Shown: positions 1-5,981 of the stretch, piece after piece
Layout: each line of letters starts with the position of its first letter
Numbering within the stretch: the first letter of the stretch is position 1
Assembly (NCBI GenBank): GCA_965371445.1
Contig: CBDUYN010000282.1
Span: forward strand, 1 to 8,896
Length of the DNA: 8,896 nt
Reading direction: 5' to 3'
Source of the DNA: DASWIG01 sp965371445
GTDB lineage: Bacteria; Acidobacteriota; Thermoanaerobaculia; Multivoradales; J023
Program-made: the position numbers and the translations under genes
The notes under the pieces: generated by a model
The model's database searches: none
What the model saw: the letters and a program-made list of their open reading frames with translations, nothing else
Told to the model about the DNA's origin: nothing

Positions 1-55
1 GAGCGGCCCGGCCGGGAGCGGCCCGGCCGGGAGCGGCCCGGCCGGGAGCGGCCCG
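1..55. repeat. 15-bp in-frame tandem repeat in the PPOX gene
   Basis: The unit gagcggcccggccgg occurs three times exactly, followed by a fourth partial copy of 10 bp (about 3.7 units), and may continue left of the window. On the coding strand each unit encodes Gly-Pro-Leu-Pro-Ala, so changes in copy number keep the frame. It lies in the region after the YGSL segment, where PPOX proteins commonly have a variable Ala/Arg/Pro-rich loop (family knowledge). It is probably a slippage-prone linker. Confidence 0.9.
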
Positions 56-699
56 TCGGCGCCGCCCCTCGCCCGGGCCGAGCGCGCCGCGCCTGAGAGG
101 CTCCCGTAGCGCTTCTCCGCCTCGCCCAGGCGCGGGTAGGTGGCCTGGAGGCTCATGCGGTCGACGTGGCCCATGTGGATGTGGGCCAGAAGCGGTTCGG
201 CGAGGTGCTCGAGGACCGCCCGGCCGAGCCGCCGGCGGACGAAATCGCCGACGCTCTCGTCGTCCGCCGCGCGCCGCGCCGGTACGAAGCGTTCGAGGAG
301 CATCCGCAGCTTCCCCGTCCACGGCAGGACGTCGGAACGCAGAAAAGCTCCGGTCTCGCCGGCCACCAGGAGCGCCAGCCCCGGCGGCAGCGGGACGAGC
401 CGTCCGCCCTTCAGGACGTAGGTCGTCTTCAGCGCGTCGTTCGAGGGCAGGAGGCGTCCTTCGAGGCCGAGCTCGCGCATCAGCTCCAGGGCCCAGGGCT
501 TCTGGGGGATGACGGCGTCGGGCCCGCCCTCGACGAGGAAGCCGTCGTGGCGTTCGCTCAGGACTTTGCCGCCCCAGCGCGAGGCGCCTTCGACGAGGCA
601 CCAGGAGAGGGGCTCGCCGGAGGCCGCGGCGCGGCGCTCGAGCTCGTAGGCGGCGGCGAGCCCGGTCAATCCTCCACCGAGGATGGCGACGTTCCACAT
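1..699 (-). CDS. hemG: Protoporphyrinogen oxidase (PPOX), N-terminal part, runs off left edge
   Basis: FAD-dependent oxidase of late heme synthesis, expected to convert protoporphyrinogen IX to protoporphyrin IX; the family is also called HemY. The visible 233 codons begin with a Rossmann dinucleotide-binding motif (LGGGLTGLAAAYEL, residues 7-20). PPOX-typical stretches follow: RWGGKVLSE near 41-49, EGGPDAVI near 57-64, GGRLVPLPPGL near 98-108, and DESVGDFVRRRLGRAVLEHL with EPLLAHIHMG at about 147-177, then a YGSL segment at 198-201. The ATG at 699 lies 10 bp after the ribBA stop. No clear Shine-Dalgarno is visible there, so translational coupling with ribBA is likely. Beyond residue 201 the protein enters a low-complexity GPLPA pentapeptide repeat and then leaves the window. 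The C-terminal half, including the second FAD-contacting region, is not visible. The family call is secure; the exact substrate is inferred from the family. Confidence 0.88.
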   Translation of the reverse strand, partial: MWNVAILGGGLTGLAAAYELERRAAASGEPLSWCLVEGASRWGGKVLSERHDGFLVEGGPDAVIPQKPWALELMRELGLEGRLLPSNDALKTTYVLKGGRLVPLPPGLALLVAGETGAFLRSDVLPWTGKLRMLLERFVPARRAADDESVGDFVRRRLGRAVLEHLAEPLLAHIHMGHVDRMSLQATYPRLGEAEKRYGSLSGAARSARARGGADGPLPAGPLPAGPLPAGPL

Positions 700-709
700 G
701 GAGACGGGA

Positions 710-1948
710 TCACTCGTGGCCGGCGGGCTCGACCAGGTTCAGGAGGTGGCCCATCTTGTCGCGCTTGGTGCGCAGGTACTCGCGGCTCGAGTCGGTCGCC
801 GGGATCTCCAGGGGGACGCGGTCGACGATCTCCAAGCCGTAGCCGGAGAGCGCGATGTACTTGCCGGGGTTGTTGGTCATGAGCCGCATCTTCCTCACCC
901 CCAGGTCGCGCAGGATCTGGGCGCCGACGCCGTAGTTGCGCTCGTCGGCCTGGAAGCCGAGCTTCTCGTTGGCCTCGACTGTGTCGTGTCCGTCCTCCTG
1001 GAGCTCGTAGGCACGGAGCTTGTTGAAAAGCCCGATGCCGCGGCCTTCCTGGAGGAGGTAGAGGAGGACCCCGTGGCCTTCCGATGCGATCCGCTCCATC
1101 GCCCGGTGGAGCTGCCGCCCGCAGTCGCAGCGCAGCGATCCGAAGACGTCGCCCGTCAGGCACTGGCTGTGGACCCGCACCAGCACGGGACGCTTGGGGT
1201 CGATCTCTCCCAGCACAAAAGCGACGTGCTCCTCGCCGGTCAGATCGGAACGGTAGGCGTGGGCCCTGAGCTTCCCGTAGGGCGTCGGGACGATCGGCGC
1301 GGCGACGCGTTCGACCAGCGTCTCGGTGTGGAGCCGGTAGCGTACCAGGTCGGAGACCGTGATCATCGGCAGGTGGTGCTCGGCGGCGACGGCGGCGAGG
1401 TCTTCGAGGCGGGCCATGGTGCCGTCGTCGTTCATGATCTCGCACATGACGCCGCTCGGCTTGAAGCCGGAGAGCGCCGCGAGGTCGGAGGAGGCCTCGG
1501 TGTGGCCCGTACGTTTCAGGACCCCGCCGCGCCGCGCCCGGATCGGGAAGACGTGGCCGGGACGAATGAGGTCGAAAGGACGCGTGTCCTCGTCCATGAC
1601 GGTGAGGATGGTGGCGGCGCGGTCGTGGGCGGAGATGCCGGTCGTCACCTTGCCCCGCGCCTCGATCGAGACGGTGAAGGCGGTACCGAAGGGCGCCGTG
1701 TTGTCGCGCACCATAAGCGGTAGGTCGAGCTCGTCGCAGCGCTCCTCGGGAAGCGACATGCAGATGAGGCCCCGGCCGTGCTTGGCCATGAAGTTGATCG
1801 CCTCGGGCGTGACTTTCTCGGAGGCGATGACGAGGTCGCCCTCGTTCTCGCGGTCCTCGTCGTCGACGATGATCAGCATGTGGCCGCCGCGGAAATGTTC
1901 GATGGCGTCCGGGATGGAGGTGAACACCGATTCGTCGCGTTCGGACAT
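710..1948 (-). CDS. ribBA: Bifunctional 3,4-dihydroxy-2-butanone-4-phosphate synthase / GTP cyclohydrolase II
   Basis: Cytosolic bifunctional enzyme that starts riboflavin synthesis. The N-terminal half makes dihydroxybutanone phosphate from ribulose 5-phosphate, and the C-terminal half opens GTP to the diaminopyrimidine precursor. The 412 residues are a normal RibBA length. DHBP synthase motifs: VDDEDRENEGDLV (28-40), TTGISAHDRA (102-111) and RTGHTEAS (146-153), where the catalytic acidic loop and His are present. GTP cyclohydrolase II motifs: the zinc site C263, C274, C276 in HSQC...RCDCG, YLLQEGRGIGL (297-307), DTVEANEKLGF (322-332) and TNNPGKY (358-364). Both halves look intact. The ATG at 1948 is chosen because homology starts just after it and GGAG sits 6 nt upstream. 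The frame stays open 80 codons further to 2188, but that stretch is Arg/Ser-rich without family similarity. The oxidase gene follows after 10 bp, suggesting an operon. No FMN riboswitch is recognisable in the leader. Confidence 0.96.
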   Translation of the reverse strand: MSERDESVFTSIPDAIEHFRGGHMLIIVDDEDRENEGDLVIASEKVTPEAINFMAKHGRGLICMSLPEERCDELDLPLMVRDNTAPFGTAFTVSIEARGKVTTGISAHDRAATILTVMDEDTRPFDLIRPGHVFPIRARRGGVLKRTGHTEASSDLAALSGFKPSGVMCEIMNDDGTMARLEDLAAVAAEHHLPMITVSDLVRYRLHTETLVERVAAPIVPTPYGKLRAHAYRSDLTGEEHVAFVLGEIDPKRPVLVRVHSQCLTGDVFGSLRCDCGRQLHRAMERIASEGHGVLLYLLQEGRGIGLFNKLRAYELQEDGHDTVEANEKLGFQADERNYGVGAQILRDLGVRKMRLMTNNPGKYIALSGYGLEIVDRVPLEIPATDSSREYLRTKRDKMGHLLNLVEPAGHE

Positions 1949-1954
1949 GAATGG

Positions 1955-1958
1955 CTCC
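1955..1958 (-). promoter_or_regulatory. Ribosome binding site of ribBA
   Basis: GGAG on the minus strand with 6 nt before the ATG at 1948. It supports this start over the open but non-homologous upstream extension. Confidence 0.7.
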
Positions 1959-1975
1959 GTGATTCGAGAAGGAAG

Positions 1976-1995
1976 CCCGCGGCTTGTGCCGCGGG
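1976..1995 (-). promoter_or_regulatory. Perfect 8-bp hairpin in the ribBA leader
   Basis: On the minus strand CCCGCGGC-ACAA-GCCGCGGG folds into a GC-only 8-bp stem with a 4-nt loop, ending 27 nt before the ribBA start codon. No U-tract follows, so it is not a typical intrinsic terminator. If the candidate promoter at 2004-2033 is used, this hairpin would form almost at the mRNA 5' end, where it could stabilise the transcript or affect initiation. The role is inferred; the palindrome is seen. Confidence 0.6.
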
Positions 1996-2003
1996 TCGCG
2001 GAC

Positions 2004-2033
2004 AGTGTAGCGCCGGGGTGGAGCGTCAGGCAA
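2004..2033 (-). promoter_or_regulatory. Candidate sigma70-like promoter for ribBA-hemG
   Basis: On the minus strand TTGCCT (2033-2028) and TACACT (2009-2004) are separated by 18 bp, each matching 4 of 6 consensus bases. The distance to ribBA is plausible, with a leader of about 50 nt. It is weakly supported, because consensus-like hexamers are common by chance and the phylum's promoter preference is unknown. Confidence 0.35.
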
Positions 2034-2077
2034 GCGGATCGCCATCTTGGATTCCGCGATGCGGGCTTTGCCTGACG
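2024..2077. repeat. 10-bp perfect inverted repeat overlapping the candidate -35 box
   Basis: CGTCAGGCAA at 2024-2033 and its exact complement TTGCCTGACG at 2068-2077 flank a 34-nt centre that also has partly complementary gcgga/tccgc stretches. It lies between the ribBA leader and the repeat-rich spacer. It could be an operator or looping site, a hairpin, or another mobile palindrome. No function can be assigned from sequence alone. Confidence 0.5.
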
Positions 2078-2195
2078 GCGATGAAACGCTGAAAAACCTG
2101 ACGTCGTTTCCAGGGATCGAGGTCGACGGGCCATCGTCGTCCTGGTGGACGAAGGGGGTCCGTGAGGGCGAGGACGAGGCCGGCACACCCTCCTT

Positions 2196-2317
2196 AGTCC
2201 CGCAGGGACGACAGAGGATAGCCCAGGACTTCAGTCCTGGGGCGAAGATGAGCCCGCCCGCCGAACGTCCACCCAGGACTGAAGTCCTGGGCTACCCTCT
2301 TCCGTCCCTCCGGGACT
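2196..2317. repeat. 122-bp nested inverted repeat, REP/MITE-like
   Basis: Two 46-nt arms (2196-2241 and 2272-2317) are inverted copies of each other with about four mismatches, and the inner 23 nt (2219-2241 and 2272-2294) match perfectly. Each arm is itself palindromic: a CCCAGGACT/AGTCCTGGG hairpin plus a GTCCC-NNN-GGGAC hairpin. A 30-nt centre separates the arms. Clustered palindromes of this shape are typical of REP/BIME elements mobilised by REP-associated tyrosine transposases (RAYT), or of small non-autonomous elements. No transposase is in the window, so the class is inferred. The spacer around it holds no gene. Confidence 0.8.
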
Positions 2318-2354
2318 CAAAGCCACCCCGCACGAACACCACGACGGCCGGCTC

Positions 2355-2392
2355 TTCTTGCCTTTCTTGCCATTCTTCTTGCCTTTCTTGCC
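2355..2392. repeat. TTCTTGCC short tandem array downstream of STAND copy 1
   Basis: Four TTCTTGCC octamers start at 2355, 2364, 2376 and 2385, forming two 17-nt TTCTTGCCTTTCTTGCC blocks 21 nt apart. On the transcribed minus strand this reads as GGCAAGAAR repeats in the 3' flank of the upstream gene. A related array sits at the same place behind STAND copy 2 (6671-6706). Confidence 0.8.
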
Positions 2393-2402
2393 CCGGCCCG
2401 GA

Positions 2403-2439
2403 GGGACGGAATCGTCCCGGACCCGGGTTTCAACCCGGG
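2403..2439. repeat. Two hairpins just after the STAND copy 1 stop
   Basis: GGGACG-GAAT-CGTCCC (2403-2418) and CCCGGGTT-TC-AACCCGGG (2422-2439) lie 12-50 bp beyond the stop codon on the minus strand. They could stop transcription or protect the mRNA 3' end, but no U-run follows, so intrinsic termination is uncertain. Copy 2 has the equivalent pair at 6709-6752. Confidence 0.55.
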
Positions 2440-2451
2440 GACCCGGCGGCT

Positions 2452-3217
2452 CTACGCCTCCCCCGACGCCAACGCCTCCAACAACAACGTCAGCTCGACG
2501 GGACCGTCATACGAAAGCATCGGATCCGACGCCAACGCCGGATCCCGAGATCCCGCAAGAATCGCCTGCAAGGCCGGAATCACGGCACGAACGTCCGTAG
2601 GAAGCTCCGAGCTCTGCAGAAGCTCTGCAAGTTGCGCCGCGACGCCTTCAACCTCTCCCGCGACGATCGCTTGACCTACCATCGTCGCCAGACGACCGCT
2701 ACCCATGTGATTCTCACCCGTCGCCCGACGGTACGCAAGAAAAGCCTGGACGGCCCTCTCCCGCGCCCGGACGGCCGCCGCGTCGTCGCCGACGGCCCGG
2801 TCCAGCTCGAGCAGGACGTTGAACGCCTTCCACGGCTCCGCCGCATGCCCGAATGGCTCGTTGCACTCGATCGCCCGCAGAATCTCCTGCCGGGCCTCGT
2901 CGTAACGCCGGAGTTTGATGAGCTGGTTGGAGAGGTTGGTGCGAGTCTTGCCCTCGTTCATGAGATCGTTTCCCTCGACATCGATCTCAACCGCCTGCCG
3001 ATAGAAACCGACGGCCTCTTCCCATCTCCCCATCAAGCTGTAGACGTTGCCAAGCTGAAGAAGCGTATCCGCCTCCCCCGGGCGATCCCCGCGCTGAACC
3101 TTGATCTTTAGCGACCGCCGATAGGCCTCCTCGGCGGACTCGTGCTGCCCGGCCTCCTGGTAGACCACGCCGATCTGATGCCACACTTTTGCGACGTTCC
3201 CGGCCTCTCCAAGCGCC
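2452..3217 (-). pseudogene. Out-of-frame TPR and C-terminal remnant of CHAT-STAND copy 1
   Basis: This segment encodes the last TPRs and the C-terminal cap matching copy 2, from WHQIGVVYQEAG through LGNVYSLMGRWEEAV and ERAVQAFLAYRR to VELTLLLEALASGEA and a TAG stop at 2452. It is not in the frame of the 5' part (3108-5870). Aligned with copy 2, this side has offset 4300 and the other side 4742, so a net 442 bp is missing (147 codons plus 1 base). A GTG at 3186 could in principle start a 244-aa TPR-only protein, but no convincing ribosome binding site or N-terminal adaptation is seen. The reading frame has otherwise stayed open with conservative differences from copy 2, so the break may be recent. 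Best read as the separated 3' end of one broken gene. Confidence 0.75.
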
Positions 3218-5870
3218 CCCGACCCGCCTCCAGCAGACGGTCCACCGCCGCACCCGCGGCGATGAATTGCGCATGGCTCCACTCGCCCAGCCCCTTGGAC
3301 GCCTCCTCCCGCACCCGGACGACCCGCGCCAACGCCTTCGGACGCCCGAGGAACAGGAGAAGTCCCTCGACCTTCGTGGCGACGTCGACCGTCGTCTCGG
3401 CTGGGGCGTCGCGGCGGAGGTGCTCCAGGACGGCCAGCAGGTTGGGCAGCTCCAGGACCGTCAGGGTCGCGGACAACTGGGCGTCCTGGGACTGCTGCTG
3501 ATAAAGGTACGACGTCAGCGCCACCATCGCCTCCACCCAGGCCCGACGCGCCTCGCTCCGCTCCTCGTCGCTCAGCTCGCGGTCGAGCGCCGGACCCAGG
3601 GCAGGGTGCAGACGCAGGTAGCCGTACGCCAGCATCTCGCCGAGTCCGACGCCGACGAGCGCCTGACCTACGGCGACCTCTTCGTCCTTGTCGGTGTCGA
3701 GGCCAAGCACCATGGCGATCGTCCCAAGGTGCCCACCCCCGTGAAACACGGCCAGCCGACGGATCCGCTCCCGCATTCCCGCCGGCAGACGCCGCAGCGA
3801 AAGCTCGACGCTGGCGAAAAGCGAACGCTCCCGGTCGTCGCCGTAGCGTTCGTCGAGCTCCTCCAGGACGCCCCGCAAGTCCGCCGTCGTCCGCCGTACG
3901 CCCGACGACGCCACCTCCCGCGCCAGCAGCACCAGGCTCCGCGCGTGTCCCCGCACCGCGTCGACAAGCTGGACGATCTCGTCCTCGCTCTCGCCTTCGT
4001 CGCCGGCGTGGGGCACGGCGTCCTCGCGTCCCAGGACGCGGGCCACCAGGGCGACCGCGTCCACGCGGGCGAGGCGGCTGACGTCGAGGTGGTGACGGGC
4101 GAAGGGGTCCGGCAGGGGCTCGCGCGTCGTGAAGACGATCCGCGTCTCGCCCTGACGCATCAGCTCCCGGGCGAGGTCGAGCACCTTTTCCGTCAGGTCG
4201 TCCGATTCGAGCGCCGTCTCCATGTTGTCGAAGAGGAGGATCGTCGGCGTCGCGGCGAGACGGGCGCGCAGGTATTTGCGGACTTCGTCGTCCGTCGCGT
4301 AGGCCGGGACGAGCTGCGCGCCGAGCGCATGCAGGACGGCGCGCTCGTCGAAGGCGTGCTCCAGGCTGACGAAGGCGGCGCGCTGGAAGCGTCGCGTCCG
4401 CACCAGCCAGCGGACGAGCTCCGCGGCCAGCGTCGTCTTGCCCTCGCCGCCCTCGCCCCGCAGCACCACGTAGCGTTCGCGGGCCAGCAGACGCTCGGCG
4501 GCGAGCAGCTCGCGGCTGCGTCCGACGAAGGTGTGCTCCGGCTCGTCGGGAACCTTGCCGACCGCACGACGCAGCTCCGCGGCCCGGTCCTCTACGACGC
4601 TCTCGGCGAGGGCCGTCGCGACCAGCGACGGGTCGTCCTCCTCCTGGAAGAGGATGGGGACGAACCAGTCCTGGAGACGCAGCTCGCCCTTGAAGACGTG
4701 ACCGCGGAAGTCGTCGTCCTTGAGCTCGCGCTGTCCGGCGAGCATGGCCTCGCCGACGCGGCGTCCGCGCACCAGCTCGCCGTAGAAGGCGCCGACGAAG
4801 CGACGCGCCGTCTCCACCAGCACCGTGTGGCTCATCGCCACCACCGACGAGACGCCGTCCTGGAGCAGGCGGCTCGCCACCGAGGACGTCGGGTCGTCCT
4901 CGGCCTTGGCCGTCTGGCAAGCATCAAGAAAGACGAGTGAGATGCCGTAGTCTCGCAGGATCGCCGATACCTCGTCGGCCATGACCAGCTTCGGACGTCG
5001 CTCCGTGAGTTTCTTCTCGTCGGCGGGATCCTCGAAGCAGAGACCGCCGAGGCCGTGCCGAGGCTCGTAGATACCGTGTCCGTCGAAGTGGACGACGTGG
5101 TAGGGACTTCCGGCGCGTCGCGCCTCGTGGAGCTCCTTGCCGAGGGCCTTCAAGGTCGGCGGCTGGAGAAGCGTCAACTCGGCGAGGGAGCCGAGTTGGT
5201 CGAAGGCGTCGAGCAGCGGACGAGCCGAGCTACGGTGGTCGAAGTATCCGGTGTGCTCGTCCTCGGGACGCGGGTTCACCAGCAGGACGCGGATGGGCGC
5301 TTCGGTGACGCCGGTGCGGGCGAAGCTGCGTCCATGGAGGCGCCGGCGGACGCGGACGCCGCGTCCGCCCTGGAAGAGGTAGGCGCTTCCGTCGTGGGCC
5401 AGCTCCCAGGGGACGGCAAGGAGAAGCGTCGCCGCCTCGGCCGCGTCGCCGTCGCCGCTCTCGTCGACCAGGACGGTGAAACGGCGTGAGGTGTCGTCGG
5501 GGGCGCGGATCCAGGAGGCCAGGGGCTCGCGGGCCTCGTCGGACTTGGCCAGGACGTCGTAGACGAGGCGTCCCCACTCGGGGAGGCGGCGTTCGACGTC
5601 GCGGGCGCGGCGTTGGAAGACGGGGCTCGTCCAGCGGTGGTAGCTCTCGAGGTACCAGTCGATCTCGTGCTTCTCGATCGGTCCGAGGGGTGCGACGAGG
5701 TCGAAGCGCGGACCGGTGAGTTTGCGTTCGCGGGAGCCTGGCGGCGGCTCGTAGACGAGGCTGGCGCGGGCGGCGGCGCGGCGGACGCCGTCGTCGTCCT
5801 GGTGGATGCGGGGGTCGGTGAGCTCGAGGATAAGGTCGGCGACGGGAGCGGACTCGGATGGGACGGGCAT
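3108..5870 (-). CDS. CHAT protease - STAND NTPase protein, C-terminally truncated by frameshift (copy 1)
   Basis: Putative NLR-like sensor-effector of 920 residues, probably cytosolic (no signal peptide or membrane segment). The CHAT caspase-like domain spans about 145-410, with the His-Cys dyad H265 (HFDGHGIY) and C318 (VFLDACQTA). The STAND/NB-ARC-type NTPase spans about 447-655: FVGRSREL, Walker A GEGGEGKTT (472-480, K478), Walker B ILLFDN (544-549, D548) and FTTRE (580-584). The usual GxP motif reads GHA (641-643). A winged-helix/arm region lies at about 690-760, followed by helical repeats. From about residue 884 the frame leaves the copy 2-like sequence because of a deletion, and it stops 37 codons later after unrelated Arg/Pro-rich residues. 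Most TPRs are therefore lost, while the protease and ATPase remain. The start ATG at 5870 has GGAGGA 4 nt upstream. An anti-phage or regulated-proteolysis role is inferred from architecture. The gene may be non-functional, or constitutive if the TPRs are inhibitory. Confidence 0.85.
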   Translation of the reverse strand: MPVPSESAPVADLILELTDPRIHQDDDGVRRAAARASLVYEPPPGSRERKLTGPRFDLVAPLGPIEKHEIDWYLESYHRWTSPVFQRRARDVERRLPEWGRLVYDVLAKSDEAREPLASWIRAPDDTSRRFTVLVDESGDGDAAEAATLLLAVPWELAHDGSAYLFQGGRGVRVRRRLHGRSFARTGVTEAPIRVLLVNPRPEDEHTGYFDHRSSARPLLDAFDQLGSLAELTLLQPPTLKALGKELHEARRAGSPYHVVHFDGHGIYEPRHGLGGLCFEDPADEKKLTERRPKLVMADEVSAILRDYGISLVFLDACQTAKAEDDPTSSVASRLLQDGVSSVVAMSHTVLVETARRFVGAFYGELVRGRRVGEAMLAGQRELKDDDFRGHVFKGELRLQDWFVPILFQEEDDPSLVATALAESVVEDRAAELRRAVGKVPDEPEHTFVGRSRELLAAERLLARERYVVLRGEGGEGKTTLAAELVRWLVRTRRFQRAAFVSLEHAFDERAVLHALGAQLVPAYATDDEVRKYLRARLAATPTILLFDNMETALESDDLTEKVLDLARELMRQGETRIVFTTREPLPDPFARHHLDVSRLARVDAVALVARVLGREDAVPHAGDEGESEDEIVQLVDAVRGHARSLVLLAREVASSGVRRTTADLRGVLEELDERYGDDRERSLFASVELSLRRLPAGMRERIRRLAVFHGGGHLGTIAMVLGLDTDKDEEVAVGQALVGVGLGEMLAYGYLRLHPALGPALDRELSDEERSEARRAWVEAMVALTSYLYQQQSQDAQLSATLTVLELPNLLAVLEHLRRDAPAETTVDVATKVEGLLLFLGRPKALARVVRVREEASKGLGEWSHAQFIAAGAAVDRLLEAGRGRLERPGTSQKCGIRSAWSTRRPGSTSPPRRPIGGR
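3221..4154. repeat. Left copy of long direct repeat shared by the two STAND genes
   Basis: Matches 7963-8896 without any indel (constant offset 4742) up to the window edge. The stretch 3276-3599 (324 bp, residues 758-865 of copy 1) is identical base for base to 8018-8341, including third codon positions. Differences cluster near 3660-3745, in the winged-helix region. Together with the 2452-3217 / 6752-7517 homology (offset 4300), it shows that the two genes are duplicates. Confidence 0.9.
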
Positions 5871-5874
5871 AAGA

Positions 5875-5880
5875 TCCTCC
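5875..5880 (-). promoter_or_regulatory. Strong ribosome binding site of STAND copy 1
   Basis: GGAGGA on the minus strand, 4 nt before the ATG at 5870. It fixes the start, because the reading frame stays open upstream to 6194 across the divergent antitoxin gene. Confidence 0.75.
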
Positions 5881-5893
5881 GTCCTGGGAGGGT

Positions 5894-5907
5894 AGCACGT
5901 GCGTGCT
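5894..5907. promoter_or_regulatory. Palindrome in the divergent intergenic region
   Basis: AGCACG-TG-CGTGCT is an inverted repeat with perfect 6-bp arms, located between the divergent STAND copy 1 and antitoxin genes and 17 bp upstream of the antitoxin -35 box. RHH antitoxins bind short palindromes to repress their own operon (family knowledge), so this is a candidate operator, possibly acting on both genes. The arrangement is seen; binding is inferred. Confidence 0.4.
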
Positions 5908-5924
5908 CTTGGGCGACGACGCCG

Positions 5925-5953
5925 TTGACACCGGGCCCAATTCGCCGTAGTCT
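5925..5953 (+). promoter_or_regulatory. Sigma70-like promoter of the antitoxin-toxin relic
   Basis: A perfect TTGACA (5925-5930), a 17-bp spacer, then TAGTCT (5948-5953), which keeps the most conserved first T, second A and last T of the -10 box. The leader would be about 35 nt before the antitoxin start. This is the best promoter match in the window. Confidence 0.6.
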
Positions 5954-5981
5954 GGGGCTCCTGAGCCTGATACAGGCACCC

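Noticed and set aside
1..55. CRISPR array
   Set aside because: The repeats are 15 bp, directly contiguous with no spacers, and in frame within a gene.
1949..2110. FMN riboswitch upstream of ribBA
   Set aside because: The conserved core stretches of the FMN element are not recognisable in the leader. Only unrelated palindromes are present.
666..2186. 506-codon minus-strand frame overlapping ribBA, and plus-strand frames at 683-1723 and 166-882
   Set aside because: These are shadow frames of ribBA and the oxidase gene, with compositions dominated by Arg/Pro/Gly or Val/Ala/Asp and no family motifs.
1949..2188. 80-codon N-terminal extension of ribBA in the same open frame
   Set aside because: It is Arg/Ser/Pro-rich without DHBP-synthase similarity, crosses the hairpin and the candidate promoter, and the ATG at 1948 has a good ribosome binding site and normal family length.
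2355..2392. Lysine-rich coding tail (GGCAAGAAR read as Gly-Lys-Lys) on the STAND protein
   Set aside because: The array lies beyond stop codons in both copies, and no start with a ribosome binding site precedes it.
3211..3224. Programmed ribosomal frameshift joining the two parts of copy 1
   Set aside because: The break coincides with the loss of 442 bp relative to copy 2, not with a slippery sequence and structure. A deletion explains it directly.
3189..4940. Long plus-strand open frame (583 codons) opposite STAND copy 1
   Set aside because: It is an antisense shadow of a high-GC coding region. The opposite strand has clear CHAT and NTPase motifs, and the plus-strand translation is Arg/Leu/Glu-rich with no recognisable domain.
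3108..5870. Type III-E CRISPR-associated TPR-CHAT (Craspase) protein
   Set aside because: The domain order differs (CHAT first, followed by a STAND ATPase and then TPRs). No gRAMP-like gene or CRISPR array is in the window.
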